This document shows, piece after piece, positions 45,629 to 56,232 of a stretch of 64,000 nucleotides of DNA (position 1 is its first letter; every line of letters begins with the position of its first letter). The translations under genes and the position numbers were made by a program. The stretch is from assembly GCF_000315915.1 (NCBI RefSeq), contig NC_020192.1, positions 248,001 to 312,000 on the forward strand, written 5' to 3'. The notes under the pieces are model-generated. The model was given only the letters and a program-made list of their open reading frames with translations, did not search any database and was not told the origin of the DNA. The stretch comes from Henningerozyma blattae CBS 6284 (lineage: Eukaryota; Ascomycota; Saccharomycetes; Saccharomycetales; Saccharomycetaceae).

Positions 45629-45920
45629 GATAATGATTAATATTATTATTAAAAATTGGATTTATGGCCTGATAGTATACTGAAAAAAATTATAATGCAT
45701 TCTTGATAAATCGTATCTTGAAGTGAACTTCACAAAAGCCCTTTTTTTAAAAAGCGATGTATCTTCTAAACTCGGAGAAACTAAAGCGAATTATAAATCT
45801 ATTTTATGATAAACTATTAAAATATTAACCAGTTTCATATCTTTGAAAAGAATTGGTCATAACTATCATTGACAACTCTAAATAATTAGAGGTACCACAT
45901 TTGAAAATATTAATAATAGC

Positions 45921-46292
45921 ATGTTTATTAAGGTTAAAACTTTAACAGGTAAAGAAATTCCTATCGAAGTTCTACCAGAAGATAAAGTTTTTCACATCAA
46001 AGAGTTATTGGAACAAAAAGAAGGTATCCCACCATCTCAACTAAGATTAATTTTTCAAGGTAAACAAATGTATGTATTCAAAAAAATTATTTATTTCTAT
46101 TACGTTTTTTATTTATTACAAATTTCTTTTTACTAACAGTTATTTTATTTTTTACTTCTTTGAAAAACTCATTTCGTTTGTTTTTTAATGATAATCCTGT
46201 ATTTTAGTGACGATGAACAAACTATCAATTCAGCAAAGCTAGTTGAAGGCATGCAACTACATCTAGTTTTAACATTAAAAGGTGGTTGTTAA
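45921..46292 (+). CDS. RUB1: Ubiquitin-like protein Rub1 (NEDD8), spliced
   Basis: 77 aa in two exons, 45921-46069 and 46208-46292. Rub1 is the NEDD8 orthologue, attached to cullins such as Cdc53 by Ula1-Uba3 and Ubc12. Exon 1 gives [17 protein letters not shown] through [15 protein letters not shown]; exon 2 begins in the Ile codon and gives [27 protein letters not shown]. The mature end is Gly-Gly, with one residue (Cys; Asn in S. cerevisiae) to be removed by Yuh1-type processing. The surrounding sequence [10 protein letters not shown] marks it as Rub1 and not ubiquitin (which has D-G-R-T-L-S-D). The S. cerevisiae gene YDR139C has an intron too, so this intron is ancestral. Confidence 0.97.
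46070..46207 (+). other. Spliceosomal intron in RUB1
   Basis: 138 bases. Donor GTATGT at 46070-46075, branch site TACTAAC at 46131-46137, acceptor TTTTAG ending at 46207. It splits the Ile codon AT|T. An AG two bases after the branch site is too close to be used. Confidence 0.95.
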
Positions 46293-46633
46293 TTGATACA
46301 ATAATTACTATTATTGTGGCTCATTTATTGAATAAAAGATAATAAAGCTAAAACGAAAAAAAAATATAATAAAATAGATTAAAAAAAAACTATCAGCATT
46401 AGCATAATTCAACTTAAAGATATTATAGATCTCAGCATTTATTACACATTGTTTTCTTTGTCCTCATATATATGAGTGTTTTATATATATATAGGTTTAT
46501 GTCCCAAACAATAATTAATATTACGAGTTGTAATAATGAAGATCATTACAAATATTATTTAGACATAATAGCTCTATAGAAAATATTGTCCAAAATGGTA
46601 TTAACGTGAACTAATAATAGTTTAAGATGCAGA
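46293..46633. other. Convergent 3' region RUB1/RGP1
   Basis: 341 bases of AT-rich sequence with A-tracts and a short TA run (46481-46492). No gene. Confidence 0.5.
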
Positions 46634-48712
46634 CTACCATCCACCGAATGCATGGTCAGATGGTAAAAATGGAAGTGGTACACGGCAAGAGAATTCGTCC
46701 CCCTCTAAGCTATCAGACGAATGATAGAGTATACCATTCTTATCCTCAAAATTTTTAAATATTATAGGTGTTTCGCTGTTATTTGTTATGATAATAAATC
46801 TCAATGATATCATCATTTTGACTTGAAATATGTCACTACTAAATTGGCTCGATATTTGATTCATTGGTGTTCTTGGTAAGATTAGTTTGAACGGTATTGT
46901 AGTACATTTGTCAAATGATAAGGCATGTGAGTCTGCAATATGTGTTACTTGATTATTACTGTTTTTTTGATATCCATCCATAACAAATTTAGGATTTAAA
47001 GCTTCAATTATTTCCAGGGCAGCTGTTGCGGCACTAATTCTATTATTTTCAGCAAATTCGGGATTCAACTCTAATATCAAGTCAACATCTTCTGAATTAT
47101 TATAGAATTCCTTAGCTAATTTCAATGTAGCAATAGACATACCATTGTTATTAATCTTATACATTCGTTGAAGATCGTTCAATTGAGGGATCAATTTATC
47201 TTTGAAATTATTACCTTCTTGGGTAGTAATAGTTCCATCACCTAAAGTTACAGAAATATTTGAAATATTATCTCTTACTGTATTTTTTTTCTTTTTTCTT
47301 TTAGATTGGAAATTAGTGCCATTAAGATCACCTTCAGAGTCATCTTCAAAACTATCAAGTGAACCGAATTGTAATTCAATTTGTTTATCAACCAATTCTT
47401 CAATATGATGAGAATTATCCTTATTGCTCTCCACTAATTTAATAAAATTGGTTTTCAATCTTTCTAAATTATCATTAGCTTCTCTCGCATTAACTAGGAA
47501 TGAATTTCTTCTAGCAGCTGGGACACTGGAAATAGTAGAAGCAATTGAAACTTTTCTTTGAACTTGTGGCGACTTAATATTTTTAATATACCCAGGTTCC
47601 ATGATTAATGGTTCTCGATCTATAATACATGTATATTCTTTACCTTTATTATTAACGAATGGTCCTATACTAATTGGTACTTTAACTTGAAATTTCTCCA
47701 TATCATCATTAGATAACTTCGTTACACCAAAATCTAATGAATAACTAATTGATAGAGATTGTGATTTTGTATATGTGGGGCAAATATCAACAGGAAGTGA
47801 GTCAGTCTTGAATCTAAATACTTTTAATTCACCCGCTTCTAAAGTTAACTCAGTGAATAGTAACGTCTGTGGGATCAATAACGTTGGTATCTGTTGAATA
47901 TTATATTCTGAGTTCGGGCTAGATAATACAAATGCCACGTCATTGCCGTCGATAATCATAGATTGTGAATTGTTTGACTTATAAAATCCGCTTGTCACCG
48001 AATCATAATCGGATGTCAAATACCGTGATAAATCTTGAGCATTGATTTCTGATGCTAATTGTGGTGCTTTGAAAAAACTTGATGTATAATTTATAGAGTT
48101 ATTATTCAAAGGTAAGATATTCGAATTTAAAGAATCTAAACCAACAATTTTTGTATTCAATTTTTTCAATTTATTTCTATCAATAACTGTAGAATCATAT
48201 TGAAACATACCAGATACTTGGATAAATCCAGATAATAGTGTTACAGGTTGATGGTATTTCATAAGCCTTTTCAATTGACGTTCTTTTTTCAGAGTTTCGT
48301 CCAGGTTTACTGGTCTATTATATCCAGCATCCAAACTACCTCTAAAGGCATTAAAAATAGATCTTACCTTACCCCAGGATTGTTGCTGCTCTTCTTCCTC
48401 TTGTACATCGGTTATGCTATGGCTAGTTAGACTTTGATGATCACTAATATTAGAATGAGTAGAGCGGGTTCGGCGATGACTAGTCGAAGATTTATCATCA
48501 TTATTGTTATTTTGACCAGATTCGCTGTTTGGTCTAATCGTTAAGTCCTCTTGTTTTTTAATTAAAGACTCTAATTCTTGTTTGGAACCCAGATGTCTTA
48601 ATCTAATAACTGCCACTATAGGATCACCAGCAAAATAAGGGTTTGATTCATAAACTATTTCTACACGAACATTTTCAGTTATAAGGAATGTATCAATTCT
48701 ATGGATATGCAT
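46634..48712 (-). CDS. RGP1: Ypt6 GEF subunit Rgp1
   Basis: 692 aa from the ATG at 48712; the codon before it is TTG. Rgp1 forms with Ric1 the guanine-nucleotide exchange factor for the Rab GTPase Ypt6 at the Golgi. The start, TENVRVEIVYESNPYFAGDPIVAVIRLRHLG (residues 12-42), is the arrestin-like Rgp1 opening. Later blocks include FTELTLEAGELKVFRFKTDSLPVDICPTYTKSQSLSISYSLDFGVTK and, near the end, FKLILPRTPMNQISSQFSSDIFQVKMMISLRFIIIT with CRVPLPFLPSD, all Rgp1 family features. Charged, Ser-rich inserts lie between. Similar in length to S. cerevisiae (663 aa). It lies between RUB1 and HOG1, as merged order predicts. Confidence 0.92.
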   Translation of the reverse strand: MHIHRIDTFLITENVRVEIVYESNPYFAGDPIVAVIRLRHLGSKQELESLIKKQEDLTIRPNSESGQNNNNDDKSSTSHRRTRSTHSNISDHQSLTSHSITDVQEEEEQQQSWGKVRSIFNAFRGSLDAGYNRPVNLDETLKKERQLKRLMKYHQPVTLLSGFIQVSGMFQYDSTVIDRNKLKKLNTKIVGLDSLNSNILPLNNNSINYTSSFFKAPQLASEINAQDLSRYLTSDYDSVTSGFYKSNNSQSMIIDGNDVAFVLSSPNSEYNIQQIPTLLIPQTLLFTELTLEAGELKVFRFKTDSLPVDICPTYTKSQSLSISYSLDFGVTKLSNDDMEKFQVKVPISIGPFVNNKGKEYTCIIDREPLIMEPGYIKNIKSPQVQRKVSIASTISSVPAARRNSFLVNAREANDNLERLKTNFIKLVESNKDNSHHIEELVDKQIELQFGSLDSFEDDSEGDLNGTNFQSKRKKKKNTVRDNISNISVTLGDGTITTQEGNNFKDKLIPQLNDLQRMYKINNNGMSIATLKLAKEFYNNSEDVDLILELNPEFAENNRISAATAALEIIEALNPKFVMDGYQKNSNNQVTHIADSHALSFDKCTTIPFKLILPRTPMNQISSQFSSDIFQVKMMISLRFIIITNNSETPIIFKNFEDKNGILYHSSDSLEGDEFSCRVPLPFLPSDHAFGGW

Positions 48713-49717
48713 CAATAATTGTATTTTATTTTAGTGTTTATTTTAGTATATTTGCAAGATGAGTATACTGTAATGTTCTATTTTGAAATGAAAAGTTTAG
48801 AACTAATAAAGCAATTTAATATAATTATTTGGTAATTGAACAATTAAGTTTATGAATCAGAAAATATTTAACAAATAATATATATATTTTTTTTGTTTTT
48901 TTTGTTCAATTGAAAAATATTAAAAATGAATTGAATAAATTTGATTTCTTAAATGAAAGAATGTGGACAATAAATAACTGAGTCTTCTTTTCTAGCAAAT
49001 GTCAAAGATTTACATTTATTAAATTGTCATTTCGGGGTGATTAAATAAAACGTTTATATTTCTCTTTTTTTTCCACGACTAGTTTATTTTGTTGTAATGT
49101 CTACTACCCGAAAAATAATGAATACTTAAGTAATAATAAAATATTCATTGCTCAAAGGAAAGTGTTCTAATAAATAAGAAGCTAAATAAAATAGTAAAAT
49201 AGCCGCTCAAATACTGAAATAAAAGGAAATAAACATATTGTTTCAAAAAATTTTAAGATGATGACATGTTTAGTAATGACGATATATACTTACAAGGGCA
49301 TTATTTATAATATATAAGGGGTAAGTATATATATATACAATGGAGTAAGTTGGATAGATCAACTTATGAGCTGTATGAAAAAAAAAACATTCCAACAAAC
49401 TATTTCAAAAATAGGAGATGATTGGCTAGAAAATAAATAACAAAAAAAAACAAATAGTGATGGAAAGGTCATGCTAAAATATTATTTGGTCGTAAAATAT
49501 TATCTACGAACGTAAAATCTTGAATAGTTGTAAAGAAAAAATGATTTCGAATTATGAAGTATGTTATGACATGGGTAGTAATTTTAATATATATATAGAT
49601 ATATGTATTTTTTTTTGATTTTTTTTTAATTTTCTTACTAATATTTGAAACGTGTTTAGAATGTATATTTGATGGTGTAAATGGTTAAACTCAAATAGTT
49701 TAATCAATCAAATTCTA
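48713..49717. other. RGP1 promoter and HOG1 3' flank
   Basis: About 1 kb, AT-rich throughout, with TA runs near 49325-49340 and 49590-49605. No ORF or RNA signal that I can support, and no site I would name. Confidence 0.5.
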
Positions 49718-51163
49718 TTAGTTCTGTTGGAATTCATTTGCATATTGAATAGCTTGGTCACCATAACTTAATATCTGATCTTGATTGGATGTATTATTTG
49801 ATATATTATTTTGTTTCTGAAGATCATTATTAGTCTGAGAGCCTTGATGCATTTGCATATTTGGGTCTTCTATGCTATTTAGTGCATTGTTATGTTGCTG
49901 TTGATGTTGCAACTGTTGTTGTTGTTGCTGCTGTTGCTGTTGCAATTGTTGATGTTGCAATTGTTGTTGTTTCTGTTGTTGCAATTGTTGTTGTTGTTGT
50001 TGTAAATGTTGTTGTGAATGAGCTTGAGCTTGAGCTGCGGCGGTAGCGGCGGCGGCCGCCGCAGTAGCAGCGGCCACTTGGTCATCGAATGTAGCAGTTG
50101 TGTCGATTTGACCATTTTCACCACCAATCTTATGGAAATCTAGAATTTCTGAATACATCATTACACGCCAAGTATCGACAGGTAAATCAGCATCATTGAA
50201 ATGCCAATCGAATTTATGTTCAGCAACTGGTTCGTCACTAGGATCGTGATAAGGAGCTAAATAAGGATGAGCCAAGGCATCAGAGGCAGTAATTCTCTTT
50301 TTAGGATCGAATATCAACATTTTTTCTAAGAGATCTATAGCGTCATTTTCTAAAGTATTAAACCTTTCATTGAAAGGAACAGGATTTCTATGTGGCAAGG
50401 AAGTGACAAATTTCAAAGTGTTTTCAGAGCAAATAGTATTGATGACATCTGGTGGTGGGGAACCTAATAAATCAGTTATAATAGAGAATTGATGAACATG
50501 ATCTTTACCTGGAAATAAAGGTTTACCTTCAATCATTTCCACAAAGATACACCCAGCAGACCAAATATCCACCTCGGTATCATACTTCTGCCAAGTCAAC
50601 ATGATTTCCGGGGCTCTGTAGTATCTTGTTGAAACGTACCCAGTCATCTGTGGATCTTGAATTCTAGCTAGACCGAAATCACAGATTTTTAAATCACAAT
50701 TTTCATTAATTAGAATATTGCTTGGTTTTAAATCTCTATGGATGACACCTGCTGAATGGACGTATTTTAAACCCCTCAGGATCTGGTACAAGAAGTACTG
50801 CACAAATTGCTTTTCTAAAGGTCTAGTTTGTAGCAGACGGTGCAAATCGGTACCTTGTAACTCTGTGACAAAATAAATATCTTCCAAAGGAGACAAAAAG
50901 ATGTCTTGTAAACAAATCAAATTCTCATGCGTCAAATGTTTCATCAGTTTTAATTCTCTATAAGTTCTCTTGGCCAAGACTGCAGTAGAAAATGGTTTCA
51001 TGATTTTCTTGATTGCCACTGGCTGATTTGTTAAAGTATCATTAGCAGAACAGACTAAACCAAAGGCACCCATACCGACAGGATTTAGGTCAGTATATCT
51101 GTTTGTGATTTCAAAGACAGTCCCAAAGATTTGGGTTCTAATAAATTCTTCGTTTCCTGACAT
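49718..51163 (-). CDS. HOG1: Osmostress MAP kinase Hog1
   Basis: 481 aa. Hog1 is the p38-type MAP kinase of the high-osmolarity pathway, activated by Pbs2 and acting in cytoplasm and nucleus. The kinase domain covers about residues 23-302. Key residues sit where they do in S. cerevisiae: GMGAFGLV glycine loop, Lys52, IHRDLKPSN with Asp144, DFG, and the activation lip TGY with Thr174 and Tyr176. The common-docking acidic region lies after the kinase core (HDPSDEP). The C-terminal tail differs: an Ala/Thr run followed by a long Gln/His tract, making the protein longer than the 435 aa of S. cerevisiae. The ATG at 51163 gives the expected [15 protein letters not shown] start. Confidence 0.98.
   Translation of the reverse strand: MSGNEEFIRTQIFGTVFEITNRYTDLNPVGMGAFGLVCSANDTLTNQPVAIKKIMKPFSTAVLAKRTYRELKLMKHLTHENLICLQDIFLSPLEDIYFVTELQGTDLHRLLQTRPLEKQFVQYFLYQILRGLKYVHSAGVIHRDLKPSNILINENCDLKICDFGLARIQDPQMTGYVSTRYYRAPEIMLTWQKYDTEVDIWSAGCIFVEMIEGKPLFPGKDHVHQFSIITDLLGSPPPDVINTICSENTLKFVTSLPHRNPVPFNERFNTLENDAIDLLEKMLIFDPKKRITASDALAHPYLAPYHDPSDEPVAEHKFDWHFNDADLPVDTWRVMMYSEILDFHKIGGENGQIDTTATFDDQVAAATAAAAAATAAAQAQAHSQQHLQQQQQQLQQQKQQQLQHQQLQQQQQQQQQQLQHQQQHNNALNSIEDPNMQMHQGSQTNNDLQKQNNISNNTSNQDQILSYGDQAIQYANEFQQN
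49880..50070 (-). repeat. CAA/CAG and GCC tracts in HOG1 tail
   Basis: Coding microsatellites: a run of about 45 mainly Gln codons with His and Leu, and a GCN (Ala) run at about 50035-50070. Confidence 0.85.
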
Positions 51164-51718
51164 TTTGAAAAGTTTATTTGTATTATTATTTTTTTTTATT
51201 CGTATTGTTGTTGTTGTTGTTGTTCTATTATTATCTATCTTTACGATAGGTAAGTTTAATTAACGATATGAGTATTCTTATCTAGGGTATCAATAGAAAG
51301 ATGCGATATAATTGAGAATGTGTATGACGGAACCACAAGACTATCAGCGATGCACTGGTATCAAGCCAATTAGTATAATAAGTATCCTTTTCCTGTCTTG
51401 TACTAGCAACTAGTTTGACTGAAATTTCTCCTCTAGTGATGTATTTTCGATTTTACTGAACAGATTCAAAAAATGTCAAGACAAGTTTAATTATCAAAAT
51501 AAGATTTAAATTTGAAAATCAATTGAAAATCAGATCGTAACTAATTGAAGTCGATCACGCCCAACCAATTCACCAATCAATCGATCTATTCTTAGCCATC
51601 TGTAGCTTACAATTCATTGACTTTCTCGATTGAGGTTTTCCTTACATTGATCGTATTTTGGTTTCGGCTGCCTGTAAAAAATGGCCCTTTTGCATTTGAC
51701 CCACCGGGCCGGGTCACA

Positions 51719-51726
51719 CCGGGTAA
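51719..51726. promoter_or_regulatory. Reb1-type site CCGGGTAA
   Basis: Exact Reb1 core on the minus strand inside the TTTGACC-rich patch, about 560 bases before HOG1. Confidence 0.6.
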
Positions 51727-52033
51727 TGTTTCTTATTTTGGAACATTTGACCCAGTTATTTTTTGGCCTTTCAATTTTGACCTTAATTATTTTGACCCAC
51801 CAAATTTGGCCCTCTAAGCCACATTTCACCAGATCACGTGCGAGTCGTGAGACAAAATACGACGACACAAAGTGTTCAAAAATTGTAAGAAATGACAGCA
51901 ATAGAGATAATGCAAGTAAGTGTGAAACGTTAAGAATTTACAAGTTTGAAGAAAGTTTTTTTTTTGATTCTGGTTCAAAATAGCGTATTGGGGTTTCATT
52001 GTCGTCATTAAATTTATTAGCATCGCATGTTTC

Positions 52034-52090
52034 AATAATAATAATAATAGTAGTAGTAGTAGTCGTAGTAGTAGTAGTAGTAGTATTATT
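52034..52090. repeat. AAT/AGT trinucleotide microsatellite
   Basis: About five AAT units followed by about twelve AGT/GTA units with one CGT interruption, intergenic. Confidence 0.9.
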
Positions 52091-53003
52091 CTAGGAGGTG
52101 TTGTTGATTAACCCAAATGTTGGAAATAATCAGCATTTCTTAGCAAGAATATATTGTTTATTCTTTGCCGCTTCTGGTGTATTAGCAGGGAGAGTATGTA
52201 ATTTCTTATTGTGGAGAATATCCATCGCCTTAATATGGAGGATACTGTTGTTTTATTTTTCTTGTCAAGGAGACTATATTATCTTGTCACGGAAAGCGGA
52301 GAATATATTACCTTATTACGGAGTATACAATTTAATGCTTTTCATTTTTTTAGGAAAGCATAGCAAAGATAACTTATTAAGGTAACTCCGAATATTGCAT
52401 TAAGGAGTATAAAGAGTAATATTCTTAGAACGTTTCAAGAAGATTTTTACCATATCAGGGGAGATAAAGAGCCATTGTATGGAATAAATACCCTAATAGA
52501 AAACTATCATAAAGTTTATTTACAGCACGAGGTTAATTAATTCTTTTTTTTCCATTCTACGTAATTTTCCCTCTTATGTATCTGAGAAAGCTTAGTACCA
52601 TTAATTAGCCTTTTGCTAGAAAAACACGAAACCCTCTATTCTCTTCTTCATGTTTCTTATCTGTTTGTTTAGACACATACGGTTCAATGAACAATTGTAT
52701 CAGGAGTATATCCTCTTGGAAAGGGAGAAGTGAACGTTTTTTTTCTAAGTTAATCATAGAATAAGAAAATAAATATATAAGGAATTGAAGATTAATCCGT
52801 ATTTTATGCTTTTTTTCCTTTATATGTTATTTGTTCTTGGTGGAGGAATTTTTTTTTTGTATTTAAGCTTGTATAATTTTATTTTCTTGTTTCAATTCCA
52901 ATTCAATTATCATTTTTTTGTTTTCATCTGTCAACTCTCAATAAAATCAGATATTCTTCAGCAAAAGTTTCAAAAATATCCTCATATCAACAACTCCAAA
53001 AAA

Positions 53004-53739
53004 ATGAAAGCTAGTACTTTAATCCAATTGACCCCACTTATGGTTGCCGCTGTCAACGGTCAAATGACCCCTGCTCCTGGTAATGAAACCGTTACTGTCA
53101 CAAGATTAGAAACTACCATGGTAACTATCACCAGTTGTCAAGAAAGCATTTGTTCTACAATTGTTTCTCCAGCTATTAAATCCACTCAAACTGTAGAAGT
53201 TGATGGTGTAGTTACTGAATTCACAACTTTCTGCCCAATTCCTTCTTCCGAATCTCCAGCTCACTTTACCAATACTACTAGCTGTGAAGGTGCTATGTGT
53301 GCACCAACCTCCTTTGGTAACGACACTGCCATTCATACTACAGGTCCACAGGCTACTGAAATCCCATGCATTGGTATCAGCTTAGTCCTCCAGGTCCTCA
53401 GGTCTCAGTCCTCAGTNCCCAGCGCTCCAGGTGTCGCTCCAGGTGTCGCTGGTACTGCTAGCTCCAGGTGTCGCTGGTACTGCTGCTCCAGGTGTCGCTG
53501 GTACTGCTGCTCCAGGTGCTCCAGGTGCTCCAGGTGCTCCAGGTGTCGCTCCAGGTGTCGCCCCAGGTACTGTTGCTCCAGGTGTTGCTGGTACTGCTGC
53601 TCCAGGTGCCCCAGGTGCAACTTCTCCAGCTACTGTATCCACTTCACATGTTATTCCACAGTTCCATGGTGCTGCCGCTGGTGGTAAGACTGTTGCTATT
53701 GGTGCCGTCATTGCAGGTGTTGCTGCTTTGTTAATGTAA
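53004..53739 (+). CDS. CCW12: CCW12-type GPI cell-wall glycoprotein, frame disrupted
   Basis: Ccw12 is a small, abundant GPI-linked mannoprotein needed for wall integrity. The start at 53004 gives a signal peptide (MKASTLIQLTPLMVAAVNGQ). The module VTITSCQESICSTIVSPAI...VDGVVTEFTTFCPI (about residues 38-75) matches the Cys-containing domain of Ccw12. A Pro/Gly/Val/Ala repeat region (24-base units, APGVAGTA) follows, and the end GGKTVAIGAVIAGVAALLM is a GPI signal. The 5' part and the 3' part are in different frames. The record has an N at 53417, an odd out-of-pattern stretch at about 53375-53420, and an extra A at 53460 (GCTAGCTCC where the repeat predicts GCTGCTCC). I read this as sequence or assembly error in a repeat, although a real pseudogene is possible. 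Confidence 0.75.
53425..53625 (+). repeat. GCTCCAGGT-based coding repeats in CCW12
   Basis: Tandem 9-, 15- and 24-base units built from GCTCCAGGT and GTCGCTGGTACT, coding for APG, VAP and VAGTA blocks. Confidence 0.85.
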
Positions 53740-54698
53740 TATTAACTCACCAATTATATTATATTGCAATATAACAAAAATTAATTTTAAAATATACCCC
53801 ACTTTAAATGTGGCTACAGCTTGTTAAGTTGGGAGAATTTTTTTTTTTAACTTTAGATTACAACTAATCTATTTTTTTACTTTCCTACTATATTTGACTC
53901 ATTTCCAGGTGATCTTTTTCTAATTCTTATTTTATTATACTATCCTACCCTTTTTTATACTTTTAAAAGTTATTTCTTTATTAGATTTTTATATTAATTA
54001 ATTTCAATAATAGATGTGATAAAAAATTTTGTATATCTTACTAATTGGAAATAACTTTTTTAATTATTTTATTTTATTATTATTTTTAAAGTAAAAGAAA
54101 CTGTTGTATAACTATTATTATTATTATTTTTAAAGAAAAAGAAACTGTTGTATAACTATTATTATTATTATAATATTCTTTTCAATCTTTTCATTGAGGA
54201 TACTTTTGTTTGTTTATTATTATATTTTTCTTTGCTAATATCCTTGATTATTTTGTGAATTAATTTTTTTTTTTTTTTTTTTTTTGTAATAAATGATATT
54301 TATTTGTTAGATATAAAATATTGTAAAATTTTGTGTTATTACGATTGTAGTTAACTGCAGTTGCTAATACTACTCGTTGAGATAATTATGTATTATTACA
54401 CTCATTTTCTTGAATTGTTTTGTTATATAAATAACAATGATAATGCTAATAATTAGATATTATATTTATGTATATAATGGTAATAATATTCTTATATCAA
54501 ATATGCGAAACGCGATTACTATTTCGGGTAAACCGGAATTTATTACCTATTTTGTTATTACTGCATACCTGAATGCAATAACGTGTACTTCTTAGGAAAT
54601 AAAAAATTAAAATGAGAATCTATTAATTAATTATATAAAATTTAGAGAATCTAATATGTTGTACTATATATGTATATCATTATTTTGTTTTTAAATCA
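53740..54698. other. Convergent 3' region CCW12/AHP1
   Basis: About 960 bases, very AT-rich. It contains a 44-base direct duplication (54081-54168), a T-tract (54266-54285) and a CGGGTAA word (54525-54531). No gene. Confidence 0.5.
54081..54168. repeat. 44-bp direct duplication
   Basis: Two head-to-tail copies starting TATTTTTAAAG at 54081 and 54125, differing at one base (GTAAAAG versus GAAAAAG) within the common part. Confidence 0.85.
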
Positions 54699-55226
54699 TT
54701 ATAAGTTAGCTAAAGCTGATTCAATAGAAGAAACAGTTACATCAGTACCTGGGTTAGCTTCCTTGCCGGCATAGGTAACAATACCATCCTTAACAATGAT
54801 AGTCCATCTACCAGACCAAAAGACATCTTCATCTAATTTCCATTCCATACCCAAACTCTTCATGAATTTACAAGAAGCATCAGAACCAAACTTAATGTGG
54901 GTAGTATCTTTAACACCCAAACTCTTGGCCCAAGCTTGATTAGCAAATGGGTTATCAACAGTCAAGACAACAACTTGATCAACACCTTTAGCTTCTAAAT
55001 CTTTCAATTTGGCAACATAACCTGGGATATGGCTTACAGAACAAGTTGGGGAAAAGGCAGCTGGAGCACCAGTAATGACAACAGTTTTGTTTTCCTTAAT
55101 GAACTTGGCCCAGGTGGTTGTGGTTGGTAACTTACAAGCTTCAGCTTCTGGATCAGTAGGTAAGATAGAAATGTATTGGAATTTGTAGTCTCCGACTGGT
55201 AAGGCTTTGTTTAAATATTCAGACAT
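54699..55226 (-). CDS. AHP1: Thiol-specific peroxiredoxin Ahp1
   Basis: 175 aa. Ahp1 is the type-II (Prx5-class) thioredoxin-dependent peroxiredoxin with preference for alkyl hydroperoxides. The peroxidatic Cys62 lies in GAPAAFSPTCSVSHIPGY, and Cys31, the resolving cysteine in S. cerevisiae, is present in AEACKLP. A third Cys (residue 119) is also kept. VLTVDNPFANQAWAKSLGVKDTTHIKFGSD is almost unchanged across yeasts. Length agrees with S. cerevisiae (176 aa). No targeting sequence; cytosolic. It is highly expressed in yeasts, and a Yap1 site lies about 290 bases upstream. Next to CCW12, as in S. cerevisiae. Confidence 0.97.
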   Translation of the reverse strand: MSEYLNKALPVGDYKFQYISILPTDPEAEACKLPTTTTWAKFIKENKTVVITGAPAAFSPTCSVSHIPGYVAKLKDLEAKGVDQVVVLTVDNPFANQAWAKSLGVKDTTHIKFGSDASCKFMKSLGMEWKLDEDVFWSGRWTIIVKDGIVTYAGKEANPGTDVTVSSIESALANL

Positions 55227-55515
55227 TTTAAAGTGTTGTTATTGAGTAGACGATTGTTTTTGTTGTAGATGATGAATTGATGAGATGAATTATTCTGTAT
55301 TAGAAGACAACAGATTGTTAATATTTAAAGAATTACAAGGGTTTATATATTACGACAAGATCGAAAAAGGGATAAGTTAGGAACAAAAACTTAATTATGA
55401 TTTAGTTTGAGAGGTAATATTGTGGTAGGCAAATTTCAGTGCAAGGGTGTCGAAAATTCTCGAGCCAATGCAGTATAGGGTACATCCACCCACCAAGGCC
55501 GGCTAACAAATTTTG

Positions 55516-55522
55516 TTAGTAA
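55516..55522. promoter_or_regulatory. Yap1 response element TTAGTAA
   Basis: Reverse complement of TTACTAA, a canonical Yap1 site, 290 bases before AHP1, which is a Yap1/Cad1 target in S. cerevisiae. A related TTACTAG lies at about 55997. Confidence 0.55.
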
Positions 55523-55868
55523 TTGAGACTAGTAATTGACCATTAATAGCTATAGTCAGTGAATACTCTTACTACCACAACCGATACTATTCCTACTACT
55601 ATTCCTGATGTTTAAACGGTGAAAATTGGATGATAGACGTTGAATGATGTTATAATAATAGGTGATGCAGAAACAGGCATAGAACGAGATAGGACCAATA
55701 AATCTGGAATTTTTCACCTTGAAAAATTGGAAATGCCCAAAATGGAAATGCCGGTGCTTCTGCTGACTGTTCTTTGCAATTATTTAAGAATCGTAGTGTA
55801 AGAGGTGCAAAAAAAAAAAACCAAAAAATAAAAGAAAAACTGACGTAATATTAATACGACAAAGTGGG

Positions 55869-55875
55869 CGGGTAA
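55869..55875. promoter_or_regulatory. Reb1-type word CGGGTAA
   Basis: Minus-strand TTACCCG in the distal AHP1 promoter. Confidence 0.4.
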
Positions 55876-56232
55876 CACTAAGTGTGGTTTTGTTAGTTAG
55901 CCGCTGAGGCTTTGTATCTTTAAGAGTTGTGTGAAATTAGCTCTTTATAGGAGAAAAATTTGCTGGGTGTATTTTCTGGATTTAATTGGTTGGTACTTAC
56001 TAGTTGTTGAGTGTTTTGTAATAGTACTGTCGTAGAGTAGTAAAACATTTAGAGAGTTAGTATTAGTTGCAAAAAAGATATACGTGTCCTAGCAAGACGT
56101 GTTGTTGTAATTCTGATAGTTACTTAACTGAATGATAACTGTTACGTATCAACTGATATTTTTATACAGTCTGACTTCACCTTCGTATATATAACCCCCA
56201 TTATTATATTGATATTTGAAAAGTATTTAGTA

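Larger units (their letters stand above)
51164..53003. other. Divergent region HOG1/CCW12
   Basis: 1.84 kb. HOG1 leader with a TTG run (51206-51229); a GC-richer patch with TTTGACC words and a Reb1 site (51660-51860); an AAT/AGT microsatellite (52034-52090); and a set of GGAGNNTAT words (52189-52323) in the distal CCW12 promoter. Long promoters are usual for highly expressed wall genes. I could not identify an LTR or a gene. Confidence 0.55.

Noticed and set aside
52098..52385. 95-codon hydrophobic ORF upstream of CCW12
   Set aside because: No ATG-supported family, and it coincides with the GGAG-word array; more likely promoter DNA.
52118..52450. Possible Ty-type solo LTR beginning TGTTGGAA
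   Set aside because: The left end resembles an LTR start, but no matching CA-ending right edge or target-site duplication could be found.
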